In this document: positions 42,456-51,015 of the stretch, in pieces
How the letters are laid out: each line of letters opens with the position of its first letter
Numbering within the stretch: the first letter of the stretch is position 1
Origin: Nocardia sp. MH4
GTDB lineage: Bacteria > Actinomycetota > Actinomycetes > Mycobacteriales > Mycobacteriaceae
Reading direction: 5' to 3'
Length of the DNA: 64,000 nucleotides
Assembly (NCBI RefSeq): GCF_019266065.1
Contig: NZ_LPNR01000090.1
Span: 1-64,000 of the forward strand
Notes under the pieces: generated by a model
Seen by the model: only the letters and a program-made list of their open reading frames with translations
What the model was told of the DNA's origin: nothing
Databases searched by the model: none
Program-made: the position numbers and the translations under genes

Positions 42456-42917
42456 TCAGTCGAGGCAGAATTCATTGCCTTCGGGGTCGGCCATCACGAT
42501 GAATCCCGCGCTCATCGGCGGCTCGGGCTCGAAGCGGCGCAGGCGGGTCGCGCCCAGCGCGACGAGCCGTTCGCACTCGGCTTCCAGGGCAGCCATCCGC
42601 TCGTCGCCCTGCAGCCCCGGCGCCGCGCGCACGTCGAGGTGGACGCGGTTCTTGGCGACCTTGCCCTCGGGCACCCGCTGGAAGAACACTCGCGGGCCGT
42701 GTCCGTCCGGGTCCTCGATCGCCGAGCGGGTGTTGCGCTGATCCTCCGGCACGCCGATCCGGGCGAGGAAGTCGTCCCAGGCCGCCAGCGGATCCGCGCC
42801 CTCGGGCAACTCGACACCGGGCGGGCCGGGGTGCACATAGCCGAGGACCTCGCGCCAGAAGGTCGACAGCGCCTTCGGGTCGGCGGCGTCGAAGGTGATC
42901 TGGAGATGGCGGCTCAT
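42456..42917 (-). CDS. VOC (glyoxalase/bleomycin resistance) superfamily protein
   Basis: 153 residues. The N-terminal LQITFDAADPKALSTFWREVLGY and C-terminal GFIVMADPEGNEFCLD are the paired beta-alpha-beta units of a VOC fold, with His/Glu metal positions in VHLDV and NEFCL. The substrate is unknown. It is divergent from the WYL regulator, which probably controls it. Confidence 0.85.
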   Translation of the reverse strand: MSRHLQITFDAADPKALSTFWREVLGYVHPGPPGVELPEGADPLAAWDDFLARIGVPEDQRNTRSAIEDPDGHGPRVFFQRVPEGKVAKNRVHLDVRAAPGLQGDERMAALEAECERLVALGATRLRRFEPEPPMSAGFIVMADPEGNEFCLD

Positions 42918-42962
42918 CGGGTTGCTCCCTTTCGTTCGGCTGATTCGCTTCGCCTACTCTGA

Positions 42963-42997
42963 CAGCAATAGCGGACAGATCAGGTCCGCTATTGCTG
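42963..42997. promoter_or_regulatory. 14-bp perfect inverted repeat (WYL regulator operator)
   Basis: CAGCAATAGCGGAC and GTCCGCTATTGCTG are perfect 14-bp arms around a 7-nt spacer, in the 93-bp gap between the divergent VOC and WYL genes. This is the likely operator of the WYL regulator. Confidence 0.75.
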
Positions 42998-43010
42998 ACA
43001 GGCTGACGAG

Positions 43011-43985
43011 ATGACGACCGCGGACCACGAACGAGGGCAGACCGAACGGGTACTCACCCTGCTCGGACTGCTTCAGCAACGGCAGGTATGGACCGGCCCC
43101 GAGCTGGCCGAACGGCTCGGAATCACCCCGCGCACGGTGCGGCGCGACATCGAGCGGCTACGCGCTCTCGGTTATCCGGTGCGGGCCGGACACGGGGTCG
43201 GCGGCGGGTACCAGCTCGGTCCCGGCCAGGACCTGCCGCCGCTGCTGCTCGACGACCAGGAGGCGATCGCCACCGCCGTCTCCCTGCTGGTCGGCGCGGG
43301 CGGGGCGGTCACCGGCGACGGTGCGTTGCGCGCGCTGACCAAGCTCGACCGGGTGCTGCCGACCCGGCTGCGGCACGAGGTGCGCGCGCTGACCGGGTCG
43401 GTGGAGTCGTTCGGCACCGGGCACACGCCGGTGGATCCCGACGTGCTGATCACCCTGGCCAGGGCCTGTCGCGACGAGGTCGAGGCGGCGTTCGACTATC
43501 CGTCCGCCGGGGCGACGCGGCGCAGGCGGGTCGAACCCTATCGCCTGGTCGCCTCGGATCGGCGCTGGTATCTGTTCGCCTACGACCTCGACCGGGCCGA
43601 CTGGCGCAGCTTTCGCGTCGACCGGATGGCCGAGGTCGCCGCGCGCACCTGGCGGTTCCGCCCCCGCGCGGCGCCGGACGCGGCGACCTACGTGCAGGAG
43701 GGCGTGGCGAGCCGGGTCTACGCCGAGCAGGCGCGCTTCCTCGTCCACGCCACCGCCGACACCGTCCGGGCCCAGCTCCCCGGCTCCACCGCCGTGGTCC
43801 GCGAGCGCGACCGGGACTCGTGCGAAATCCTCAGTGGTGCTGCCGATCTCGACATCTTGCTGATGCGGATCCTGCTGCTCGGCCACGACTTCGAGGTGCT
43901 GGAACCCCCGGATCTGGCGGCGCGCTGTCACACACTGGCGGACCGGCTGCGCGCGGCGGGCACCACGATCCCGGAGCGGGGTTGA
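43011..43985 (+). CDS. YafY-type regulator with HTH and WYL domains
   Basis: 324 residues. The N-terminal DeoR-like HTH (VLTLLGLLQQRQVWTGPELAERLGITPRTVRRDIERLRALGYPVRAG) is followed by the WYL domain (VEPYRLVASDRRWYLFAYDLDRADWRSFRVDRM) and a C-terminal WCX extension. WYL domains sense nucleic acid or small ligands. It is divergent from the VOC gene and is followed by a hydrolase. Confidence 0.92.
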   Translation: MTTADHERGQTERVLTLLGLLQQRQVWTGPELAERLGITPRTVRRDIERLRALGYPVRAGHGVGGGYQLGPGQDLPPLLLDDQEAIATAVSLLVGAGGAVTGDGALRALTKLDRVLPTRLRHEVRALTGSVESFGTGHTPVDPDVLITLARACRDEVEAAFDYPSAGATRRRRVEPYRLVASDRRWYLFAYDLDRADWRSFRVDRMAEVAARTWRFRPRAAPDAATYVQEGVASRVYAEQARFLVHATADTVRAQLPGSTAVVRERDRDSCEILSGAADLDILLMRILLLGHDFEVLEPPDLAARCHTLADRLRAAGTTIPERG

Positions 43986-43990
43986 CCTTG

Positions 43991-44005
43991 ACCCTGCGTC
44001 AGGGT
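43991..44005. promoter_or_regulatory. MerR-type dyad in the promoter of the alpha/beta hydrolase
   Basis: ACCCTG-CGT-CAGGGT is a perfect 6-bp dyad directly behind TTGACC (43982-43987), placed as in MerR-controlled promoters with a long spacer. A MerR gene follows the hydrolase, so it is the likely regulator. No clear -10 was found. Confidence 0.5.
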
Positions 44006-44019
44006 TGGAGAGTGGGCGC

Positions 44020-44907
44020 ATGACGAACTTCCGCACCTCCCCGCAGCACCGCGTCCCGCCGGTCGGCGCGTTCCAGGAGATCGACGGCCGCCGCCTCTTC
44101 GTGCTCCGCTCGGGCAGCGGCGGGCCCGCGGTCGTGTTCCTGCCGGGAGCGAGTGCCGTCGGCCTGGACTACTTCGGTGTCCAGCAACAGGTTTCGCGGT
44201 TCACCACCGCCGTCGTGTACGACCGCGGCGGCACCGGCTACAGCGACGCGCTGCCGCTCCCGCGCACGGCGGGCGCGGTCGCCACGGAACTGCGGGAGCT
44301 GTTGCGCGCCCAGGGCATTCCCGGCCCGTATGTGCTCGCCGCGCACTCCCTCGGCGGGTTCTACGCGCATCGGTTCGCACAGTTGCACCCGGGCGAGGTG
44401 GCGGGGCTGGTCTGGCTCGATGCCCTCCACCGCGACTGGGACCAGTACGTGCCAAGCGGCGCGCGCCTGGCCGCGACCGAGCGACTCGGTCCCGATCTCG
44501 CCCAGCTCGCCGAGCTGCGCCCGGCCATGCGCGCCATGCGCGCCGAACTGCTCACGGACTATCCGGCCGAGATCCGGGACGCGCTGCTCGACGCCAAGGG
44601 CAGCGACGCGTGGCTGCGCACCGGCATGACCGAACGCCGCACCCTGGTTCCGCTCGCCGCCGAATTGCGGGACGGGCCCGGCCTTCCGGACGTGCCGGTG
44701 ATCGCCCTGACCGTGGTTCCCGGCGACCCGGCCGAGCGGGAACTCGAGGACGCCAAGACGCGGATGGACGCGGCGCTGGTCGGCGCGGTCGCGCACGGCG
44801 AGCAACGCCTGCTCACCGACACGTTCCACCATCGGCTCTGCTTCGATCGCCCGGACGCCGTGGTCCAGGCGATCCGGGACGTCGTCGACCGGGCGGCGCG
44901 CCCCTAG
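44020..44907 (+). CDS. Alpha/beta hydrolase
   Basis: 295 residues. A core sheet (RRLFVLRSGSGGPAVVFLPG), nucleophile elbow AAHSLGGFYAHRFA (GHSLG-like with Ala before His), an Asp near VPVIALTVVPGD and a C-terminal HH region (DTFHHRLCFDRPD) are seen. No clear substrate. GGAG precedes the ATG by 9 nt. It is probably co-transcribed with or controlled by the MerR gene just downstream. Confidence 0.85.
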   Translation: MTNFRTSPQHRVPPVGAFQEIDGRRLFVLRSGSGGPAVVFLPGASAVGLDYFGVQQQVSRFTTAVVYDRGGTGYSDALPLPRTAGAVATELRELLRAQGIPGPYVLAAHSLGGFYAHRFAQLHPGEVAGLVWLDALHRDWDQYVPSGARLAATERLGPDLAQLAELRPAMRAMRAELLTDYPAEIRDALLDAKGSDAWLRTGMTERRTLVPLAAELRDGPGLPDVPVIALTVVPGDPAERELEDAKTRMDAALVGAVAHGEQRLLTDTFHHRLCFDRPDAVVQAIRDVVDRAARP

Positions 44908-44945
44908 ACTCGGCGCCGACGATGTTCGACGACCCGAGGGGAACG

Positions 44946-45677
44946 GTGCTCACGATCGGCCAGCTCGCGACGACGGCCGGGGTGACCGTGCGCGCCGTGC
45001 GCCACTACCACCACGTCGGCCTGCTGCCCGAGCCCGACCGCGATGCCTCCGGGTATCGCCGCTACAGCGCACAGGCGGCGGTGGATCTCATCCGGATCAG
45101 GACCCTGGCCGATGCCGGGGTGCCGCTGGCCCGCATCGACGTGCTGCTGCACGCCCAGCCGACCGAGTTCGCCGCCGCCGTCACCGCCATCGACGCCGAG
45201 CTCCAGCGCAAGATCGATCAGCTCACCGACTACCGCCGCCGGATCGCCGCGCTCGACAGCGGCGAGAGTCTGGTCCTGCCCGCCGAGGTGGTGACCCTGC
45301 TGAACCGGATGCGCGCACTCGGCATCAGCGAACGGCGGGTGCGGCTCGAACGCGACTCCTGGATCCTGTTGCAGGCCATCGACCCCCGCGTCCTCCCCCA
45401 GCGCGTGCGCGAGAAGAACACCGACCTCGACGACCCGGAGACGACGCGGATGTTGCTGGCCTGCGACCGATCCGTCGACTGGGACCCCCGCGATCCGCGC
45501 CTGGACCAGCTCATCGACGACCTGGACGCCTGGGAGATCGCCCACGCCGGTGACACCGCCCGCCCGGCGAACCACCTCATCACCACCCACATCGCCGGCG
45601 CCTCCCCGGCCTGGCGGCGCATCGTCGAAACCCTCGCCGACCGCGCCGAGCGACGCCGAGGCACCCGCGACGGCTGA
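44946..45677 (+). CDS. MerR-family transcriptional regulator
   Basis: 243 residues. The N-terminal MerR HTH (LTIGQLATTAGVTVRAVRHYHHVGLLPEPDRDASGYRRYSAQA) is followed by a coiled region and a C-terminal domain of unknown ligand. The GTG start puts TIGQLA at the usual distance and has AGGGGA just upstream; an ATG at 44922 is in frame and would add 8 residues. It follows the hydrolase, whose promoter holds a MerR-type dyad. Confidence 0.88.
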   Translation: MLTIGQLATTAGVTVRAVRHYHHVGLLPEPDRDASGYRRYSAQAAVDLIRIRTLADAGVPLARIDVLLHAQPTEFAAAVTAIDAELQRKIDQLTDYRRRIAALDSGESLVLPAEVVTLLNRMRALGISERRVRLERDSWILLQAIDPRVLPQRVREKNTDLDDPETTRMLLACDRSVDWDPRDPRLDQLIDDLDAWEIAHAGDTARPANHLITTHIAGASPAWRRIVETLADRAERRRGTRDG

Positions 45678-45699
45678 GCCACCCGGCCGGAGTCCGACT

Positions 45700-46209
45700 T
45701 CAGTCGCCGGGTCCCGCCGGGACCAGCAGCACCGGGCGGTGCGCGTGGTGGACGAGGTGGGCCGAGACCGACTCCCCGAGCAGGCGTTCGAGGAGGGATC
45801 GCAGGCCGGGCCGGGGTGCGCCGATCACGATCATCGACGCGTCGCAGGTCTCGGCGAGGGCGTCCAGCACGCGCGCGGGATTGCCGCGGCGCGCGTAATA
45901 GGTCCAGTTGCCGGGCCATTCGGCGAGCCGGGCGCAGGCGGCGGCGCGTTCGCGGTCGACCATGGCGGCGACCGTGTCCTCCCACTCCGCCGCGTCGGGG
46001 TCGTCGGGCAGATCGTCGGCGTCGATGACGTGGACGACGTGCAGATGGGCGTCGAGCCGGGCGGCCAGGCCGATCGCGACGCCCAGCGCGACCTCGCCGG
46101 CCCGGTGCCGGTCGTAGCCGACCACCAGATGCGTGGAAGCCACCGAGGCGCCCGGTGGACCGTCGACGCGCAGCACTTCGCCACGATTCCCCGCTCGCCG
46201 TTCGGTCAT
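45700..46209 (-). CDS. Universal stress protein (UspA family, single domain)
   Basis: 169 residues. The Usp fold shows HLVVGYDRHRAGEVALGVAIGLAARLDAHLHVVHV and a C-terminal VIGAPRPGLRSLLERLLGESVSAHLVHHAHRPVLLV; the ATP loop G-2X-G-9X-G is imperfect. GGAGG precedes the ATG. Convergent with the MerR gene, 22 nt apart. Confidence 0.85.
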   Translation of the reverse strand: MTERRAGNRGEVLRVDGPPGASVASTHLVVGYDRHRAGEVALGVAIGLAARLDAHLHVVHVIDADDLPDDPDAAEWEDTVAAMVDRERAAACARLAEWPGNWTYYARRGNPARVLDALAETCDASMIVIGAPRPGLRSLLERLLGESVSAHLVHHAHRPVLLVPAGPGD

Positions 46210-46344
46210 CGGTCCTCCAGAGATATCCGGTCGGGCCCGCCTGGGCGGGCACCCGTTACCCCGTACTCCCATCATGCGCCCTGCGGTCGACGACCGAAGC
46301 AGGCGACGGACGTCGTCACCACGTCGGGATTGACGCCCCGAAAA

Positions 46345-46366
46345 GAGTGAGTGTACAGTCACTCAC
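46345..46366. promoter_or_regulatory. Operator adjacent to the TetR start (site 1)
   Basis: GTGAGTG (46347-46353), six bases and CACTCAC (46360-46366) make a perfect 7-bp dyad that ends directly before the ATG at 46367. A close copy lies before the oxidoreductase gene (46975-46996). Confidence 0.7.
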
Positions 46367-46936
46367 ATGAGCAAGAGCGGAGCCACCCTCTCCAAGTCGG
46401 ACGTGCGGCGCGATGCCGTGGTCGATGCCGCGATCGTCGAGTTCGCCAGGACCGGGTATCACGGCACGCCGATCAGCACGGTGGCCGCGACGGCTCAGAT
46501 CTCGCCCGCGTATGTCTTCAAGCTGTTCCCCGGCAAGGTCGCCCTGTTCGTCGCGGCGCTCGAGCGGTGCTTCGACCGGATCGTGGCGGCCATGTCCGGC
46601 GGTGCGGCGAGGTCCACCGGCGAGAGTCCCGAACAGATCCTCTACGACATGGGCGGCGCCTACGCCGAGCTCATCGGCGACAAGAGCCTGCTGATGCTGC
46701 AGGTCCACGCCCAATCCGTGGCGGACGTGCCGGAGATCGGCGCGGCACTGCGCGACGGATTGGCCCGGGTGACCGAGCTCGCCAAGCAGCGCTCGGGCGC
46801 GGCCGACGAATACGTCCAGCGCTTCATCGCCTTCGGCCAGCTCTGCCATCTGATCACCACCCTCGGGCTCGACGGCGACAACAGCGCCTGGGCACAGATC
46901 GTCACCGCGGGCATCCGCCACCCCAAACCCCACTGA
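46367..46936 (+). CDS. TetR-family transcriptional regulator
   Basis: 189 residues. HTH about residues 12-58 (DVRRDAVVDAAIVEFARTGYHGTPISTVAATAQISPAYVFKLFPGK), with a C-terminal TetR ligand domain. Two matching operators, one at its own start and one before the oxidoreductase at 47009, show the likely regulon. The operator abuts the ATG, so the mRNA is probably leaderless. Confidence 0.9.
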   Translation: MSKSGATLSKSDVRRDAVVDAAIVEFARTGYHGTPISTVAATAQISPAYVFKLFPGKVALFVAALERCFDRIVAAMSGGAARSTGESPEQILYDMGGAYAELIGDKSLLMLQVHAQSVADVPEIGAALRDGLARVTELAKQRSGAADEYVQRFIAFGQLCHLITTLGLDGDNSAWAQIVTAGIRHPKPH

Positions 46937-46942
46937 ACCCCG

Positions 46943-46965
46943 ATGCCCCTCGCGGGGCATTTTTT
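46943..46965 (+). terminator. Intrinsic terminator of the TetR gene
   Basis: ATGCCCC-TCGC-GGGGCAT is followed at once by TTTTT, the clearest rho-independent terminator in the window. It lies 7 nt after the TetR stop and separates it from the target gene. Confidence 0.85.
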
Positions 46966-46974
46966 CGACCCAAC

Positions 46975-46996
46975 GAGTGATTGACCAGTCACACAC
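46975..46996. promoter_or_regulatory. Operator before the quinone oxidoreductase (site 2)
   Basis: GAGTGATTGACCAGTCACAC and flanks match the operator at 46345-46366 at most positions, with inner arms GTGA/TCAC. It lies 13 bp before the oxidoreductase ATG and its AGGAG site. Confidence 0.65.
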
Positions 46997-47008
46997 TAGG
47001 AGTATCGC

Positions 47009-48031
47009 ATGTCCATCACCGCCACCGAGATCGTCCTGCCCGGCCGCGTCGAACCCGAGGGCCTGCTGATCACCCAGCGCGAACTGCCCGCGCCGTCCGC
47101 CGGGCAGGCCCTTGTCCGGGTCGAGGCCAGCGGAGTGTCCTTCGCCGAACAGCAGATGCGGCGCGGCAAGTACTACGACCAGCCGCCTTTCCCGTTCGTG
47201 CCGGGCTACGACCTGGTCGGGACCGTCACCGCGGTCGGGACCGACGTCGACCCGGCGCTGATCGGCACGCGGGTCGCCGCGCTCACCAAGATCGGCGGCT
47301 GGGCCAGTCACACCGTGCTCGACGCGGCCGACCTGGTGCCGGTGCCCGCCGCGCTCGATGCCGCCGAGGCGGAGACCTTCGTCGTCAACGGAATCACCGC
47401 CTGGCAGATGCTCTTCCGGACCGCCCGCGTCCGCGCGGGACAGACGATCCTGGTGCACGGCGCCAACGGCGGGGTCGGTTCGACGCTGGTGCAGTTGGCC
47501 CGCGCCAACGGAATTCAGGTCATCGGGACGGCCTCGGCCCGCCACGCCGAGGCCGTGCGCGCGCTCGGCGCGACCTGGGTGGACTACCGCGGCGACGTGG
47601 CGCGGCAGGTTCGGGCGCTCGCCCCCGGCGGGGTGGACGCGGTCTTCGACCATATCGGCGGCCCTGGGATCGCCGATTCGTTCGCGCTGCTCGCGCCGCA
47701 CGGCACGCTGGTCTCCTACGGCACCGCGGCCACCAAGAACGACGAGGGCGATTCCCGGCTGCCCGTGCTGAAGCTGTTCGCGCGACTGATGCTGTGGAAC
47801 GTGTTGCCCAACAAGCGCAATGCGCACTTCTTCAATCTGTGGGCGGGCAAGCGCCGCCAGGCCGCCTTCCGCGCCCGCGTCACCGAGGACCTGGGCCAGG
47901 TCTTCGCACTCGCCGCCCGTGGCGACCTGCGCGCCCAAGTCGCCGCGCGCATCCCGCTCACCGAGGCCGCCCGTGCCATGACGCTCGCCGAGTCCCGCAC
48001 GGTCGTCGGCAAAGTCGTCGTCGTCGCCTGA
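47009..48031 (+). CDS. Quinone oxidoreductase-type MDR/zinc-independent dehydrogenase
   Basis: 340 residues. GroES-like N-terminal half (EASGVSFAEQQMRRGKYYDQPPFPFVPGYDLVG) and Rossmann half (ILVHGANGGVGSTLVQLARANG) of the medium-chain dehydrogenase family; no structural-zinc Cys set, as in NADPH:quinone reductases. AGGAG precedes the ATG. The TetR operator lies in its promoter, so it is probably an inducible detoxification enzyme with the downstream membrane protein. Confidence 0.9.
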   Translation: MSITATEIVLPGRVEPEGLLITQRELPAPSAGQALVRVEASGVSFAEQQMRRGKYYDQPPFPFVPGYDLVGTVTAVGTDVDPALIGTRVAALTKIGGWASHTVLDAADLVPVPAALDAAEAETFVVNGITAWQMLFRTARVRAGQTILVHGANGGVGSTLVQLARANGIQVIGTASARHAEAVRALGATWVDYRGDVARQVRALAPGGVDAVFDHIGGPGIADSFALLAPHGTLVSYGTAATKNDEGDSRLPVLKLFARLMLWNVLPNKRNAHFFNLWAGKRRQAAFRARVTEDLGQVFALAARGDLRAQVAARIPLTEAARAMTLAESRTVVGKVVVVA

Positions 48032-48061
48032 TCCGTTCCGCCCACACCCAGGAGATCCGTG

Positions 48062-48658
48062 ATGTCCCAGCTCATCTCGCCTACCGACCCCCGACCGTCC
48101 ACCCTGCGTGTCCTGCTCGACAACCGGCCGTCCTACCTGAGTTTCGGGCTGGCCTGGTTGCTCGGGCACGGCGCCTACGCCCTGTCCCACGGCGCCGATC
48201 CGCTGGTGCGGCTGCCCGCGGCGGCGCCGAGCGCGCTGCTGATCGCGGGGCTGCTGATCGCGATGGTGATCACCAGCGTCGTCACCATGCGGGCCCAGCG
48301 CGGCGTCACGGGGGCCGACGCGGTCGTCGGCCAGCTGCTCGCGGCGTCGTGGCTGGTCGGGTTCGGCGCGCTGTTCTTCGTCATCACCGCGCTGAGTTCG
48401 GCACTGGCCCAAGACGATCTGAAGATGCTGCTGTGGCCCACCGGTTCGGGCCTGATCGTCGGCCTGCTCTATCTCGCCGGCGGCGCCGCCTACCGCGACG
48501 TCCTGCAATACGCGCTCGGCGCCTGGCTGGCCCTCACCTCCACGGCCGCCCTCCTCCTCGACGGCGCGAGCCCGTACTGGGTGCTGGCCGTCGCGGGCGG
48601 CGGCAGCTACCTGCTCGCCGCGGCGATCGAACCCCGGCGGCGGGCCATGGCCGCCTGA
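48062..48658 (+). CDS. Multi-pass membrane protein of unknown function
   Basis: 198 residues with about six hydrophobic helices (LSFGLAWLLGHGAYALSH, ALLIAGLLIAMVITSVV, LLAASWLVGFGALFFVI, GLIVGLLYLAGGAAY, ALGAWLALTSTAALLL, YWVLAVAGGGSYLLAA). No recognised family. GGAG is 7 nt before the ATG, and it starts 30 nt after the oxidoreductase, so they form an operon under the TetR. Confidence 0.75.
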   Translation: MSQLISPTDPRPSTLRVLLDNRPSYLSFGLAWLLGHGAYALSHGADPLVRLPAAAPSALLIAGLLIAMVITSVVTMRAQRGVTGADAVVGQLLAASWLVGFGALFFVITALSSALAQDDLKMLLWPTGSGLIVGLLYLAGGAAYRDVLQYALGAWLALTSTAALLLDGASPYWVLAVAGGGSYLLAAAIEPRRRAMAA

Positions 48659-48670
48659 CGCCACTCCCCC

Positions 48671-48703
48671 GACTGCCCGCCCGGCCACGCCGCGCGGGCA
48701 GTC
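48671..48703. terminator. Bidirectional terminator hairpin
   Basis: Perfect 10-bp arms GACTGCCCGC/GCGGGCAGTC with a 13-nt loop, between convergent genes. Confidence 0.6.
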
Positions 48704-48709
48704 GGCGGG

Positions 48710-49510
48710 TCAGCTCCCGGCGGCCCGCTCGATGACCTCGGCCACAGCCTGCGGCTGCGCGACGAGAGAGGCGTGCGAGGCGGGGATCTCGCTCGTGGTG
48801 GCGCCGATCCGGCCCGCCATGAAGCGCTGGGACGCGGGCGGGATGACCCGGTCCTCGCCGGAGACCAGATACCAGCTCGGCAGGTGCTGCCAGGCGGCGG
48901 GACCCGACAGCTCCAGGTTGGCGGCGACGGCGATCGAGCGCTGGTGGGCGATCATCTCGGCGGCGGTCGCGTCGTCGACGTCTTGGGCGAACACCTCGTG
49001 GAACGAGGCCGGATCGACGTAGCCGTCGAGGTTCTTGCCCGCGACGCCCTGGCTGTCGTCGACCAGCTCGAGTTGCAGGACCGGGGGCAGCAGCCTGCTG
49101 CCGGGGAAGCGGATCGGGTCGAGCAGGAGTTGGGTCGGTTCGCCCGGCACCGGGGCGAAGGCCGCGATGTAGACCAGGGCGGTGACATCGGGATCGTCGA
49201 CATTGGTGATCACCGCACCCCCGTAGGAGTGGCCGACCAGCACGATCGGCCCGTCGATCCCGGCGATGGCGCGCTCGACGGCCGCGGCGTCGTTGGCCGG
49301 TCCGCGCAGCGGATTGTCCGGCACGACCACGCGATAGCCGTCGGCGCGCAGGGCGGCGGCGACACCGTCCCAGCTGGTGGTGTCGGCGAACGCGCCGTGC
49401 ACCAGCACCACGGTCGGGTTCTCGGCGGCCAGGGCGGGCGCGGCGGTGAGCACGCAGGCGCTCAGCCCGGCGGCCAGTGCGACGGCTGTAGTCGGTCGGA
49501 TTCTGCTCAT
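48710..49510 (-). CDS. Exported alpha/beta hydrolase
   Basis: 266 residues. A signal peptide (MSRIRPTTAVALAAGLSACVLTAAPALAAE) is followed by VVLVHGAFADTTSWDGVAAALR, nucleophile GHSYGG, Asp in VSGEDRVIPP and His in PASHASLV. It resembles salicylate-esterase/hydroxynitrile-lyase-like secreted hydrolases. GGGAGAGG lies upstream. The 232-bp gap upstream (49511-49742) holds no obvious gene. Confidence 0.85.
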   Translation of the reverse strand: MSRIRPTTAVALAAGLSACVLTAAPALAAENPTVVLVHGAFADTTSWDGVAAALRADGYRVVVPDNPLRGPANDAAAVERAIAGIDGPIVLVGHSYGGAVITNVDDPDVTALVYIAAFAPVPGEPTQLLLDPIRFPGSRLLPPVLQLELVDDSQGVAGKNLDGYVDPASFHEVFAQDVDDATAAEMIAHQRSIAVAANLELSGPAAWQHLPSWYLVSGEDRVIPPASQRFMAGRIGATTSEIPASHASLVAQPQAVAEVIERAAGS

Positions 49511-49742
49511 GATCGGTCTACCTCTCCCGGCGATCTCGGATTCAGTTGACGTGCGGCGCGGATCCGGGCGACGTGGCGACATCGGCGATCGCCCGCCGCC
49601 CAGTATCGTCGTGCCCCGGCGGGCCCCGCGCACCGGACCACCTCCACGGTCGCCCGCGGGACCAGGTACCGCTCCGGCAACATCTGGCAAACGATCCGCG
49701 CAATCCATTGACCCCCGATCGACCCACACTGACCATGGACTC

Positions 49743-49940
49743 ATGGCCACCGACGAAGCCCAGCAGATCGACGAAGTCGTCATCCGACTCACGCAGCGAT
49801 ATCCCAGCATCGCCCCCGAATACATCGCCGACACCGTCCACACGGCCTACGACCGATTCGCCGACGTGCACGTCCGCGACTTCGTTCCGCTGCTGGTCGA
49901 GCGCCGCGCCACCCGCAGCCTGTCCGCCCCACCGGCCTGA
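49743..49940 (+). CDS. Small three-helix-bundle dimerisation-domain-like protein
   Basis: 65 residues, IDEVVIRLTQRYPSIAPEYIADTVHTAYDRFADVHVRDFVPLLVER. This matches a small actinobacterial family of three-helix proteins often found near stress genes (recalled, not searched). No clear ribosome site. It precedes the Acg-family gene and the DosR-type box. Confidence 0.65.
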   Translation: MATDEAQQIDEVVIRLTQRYPSIAPEYIADTVHTAYDRFADVHVRDFVPLLVERRATRSLSAPPA

Positions 49941-49948
49941 GCCGATGA

Positions 49949-49962
49949 GTGACTTCGGTCCC
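49949..49962. promoter_or_regulatory. DosR-type box before the Acg-family gene
   Basis: GTGACTTCGGTCCC differs from the DosR/DevR consensus GGGACT-N3-GTCCC at one conserved position. It lies 59 bp before the start of the Acg-family gene. Confidence 0.55.
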
Positions 49963-50020
49963 CGCCGAAAGGGCGTAACGACCGTATCGGCCGCGGGCAT
50001 CGCGAATCAGGCTCGATGAC

Positions 50021-51010
50021 ATGACCGAGCAGCCGGTGCTCCCGATCCCCGACCATCCCACGGTGCGCGCGGCGATCCGGCTCGGATGCCGGGCACCGTC
50101 GGTGCACAACACCCAGCCGTGGCGCTGGATCTTCGACGGCACCACCCTGGAGCTGTGCCGCGACACCACCCGCGGGCTGACGGCCGCGGACCCGACCGGA
50201 CGCCAGGCGGTGATCAGCTGCGGGGCGGTGCTGCACCATGTGCGGACCGCGTTCGCCGCGGCCCACTGGCACACCGACGTCACCCGGCTGCCCGAGCCGG
50301 ATCGCCCGGATCTGTTGGCCCGCGTCCGGTTCCAGCCGTGGCCCGATCCACCGATCGGCGAACTGCGCCGCGCGGAGGCGATCGACCGCCGCTACACCGA
50401 CCGGCTGCCGATGGCGGCACCGATCGGCTTGTCCTCGGTCATGTCCACCATCGGGGCACTCGTCGCGCCGCACGATCTGGATGTGGATCTGCTGCCGGAG
50501 GACTCGCGCCCCCGGATGACCACCGCGTCCGAGCAGGCGAGCGCACTACGCCAGTACGACAGGCAATACCAGGCCGAACTCCGCTGGTGGGCTGGACATT
50601 CCGACCAACCCGACGGCGTGCCGCCCACGGCGCTGCCCTCGGAATCCGAGCTGGCCCGGGTGGGCGTCGCGCGCGCGTTCCCGGCACCGGGGCGCTCGGC
50701 GCGTCGCGGAGATCTCGACGACGATCACGCCCGCCTGGCCGTGCTGACCACCGGCGCGGAGTCCCCGCTGGACTGGCTGCGCGCGGGTGAGGCGCTCTCG
50801 GCGGTGCTGCTCGAGTGCACCGCGTCGGGCCTGTCGACCTGCGCGCTGACCCATATCACCGAACTCGCCGCGAACCGGCGCCTGCTGGCCGGTCTGGCCG
50901 GGCGGCCCGGTGTCCCGCAGGTCGTCGTCCGGATCGGCATCGCCCCCGTCGACGTGCGCCGTCCGCCCACGCCGCGTCGACCGCTGGCCGAGGTACTCAC
51001 CGAGAAGTGA
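50021..51010 (+). CDS. Acg-family FMN-binding nitroreductase-like protein
   Basis: 329 residues. Two nitroreductase-like halves: RAAIRLGCRAPSVHNTQPWRW and RDTTRGLTAADPTGRQAVISCGAVLHHVRTA at the N-terminus, LDWLRAGEALSAVLLECTASGLSTCALTHITE at the C-terminus. Acg (Rv2032) relatives belong to the mycobacterial DosR dormancy regulon and store or hide flavin. The DosR-type box upstream agrees. Confidence 0.88.
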   Translation: MTEQPVLPIPDHPTVRAAIRLGCRAPSVHNTQPWRWIFDGTTLELCRDTTRGLTAADPTGRQAVISCGAVLHHVRTAFAAAHWHTDVTRLPEPDRPDLLARVRFQPWPDPPIGELRRAEAIDRRYTDRLPMAAPIGLSSVMSTIGALVAPHDLDVDLLPEDSRPRMTTASEQASALRQYDRQYQAELRWWAGHSDQPDGVPPTALPSESELARVGVARAFPAPGRSARRGDLDDDHARLAVLTTGAESPLDWLRAGEALSAVLLECTASGLSTCALTHITELAANRRLLAGLAGRPGVPQVVVRIGIAPVDVRRPPTPRRPLAEVLTEK

Positions 51011-51015
51011 CACCG

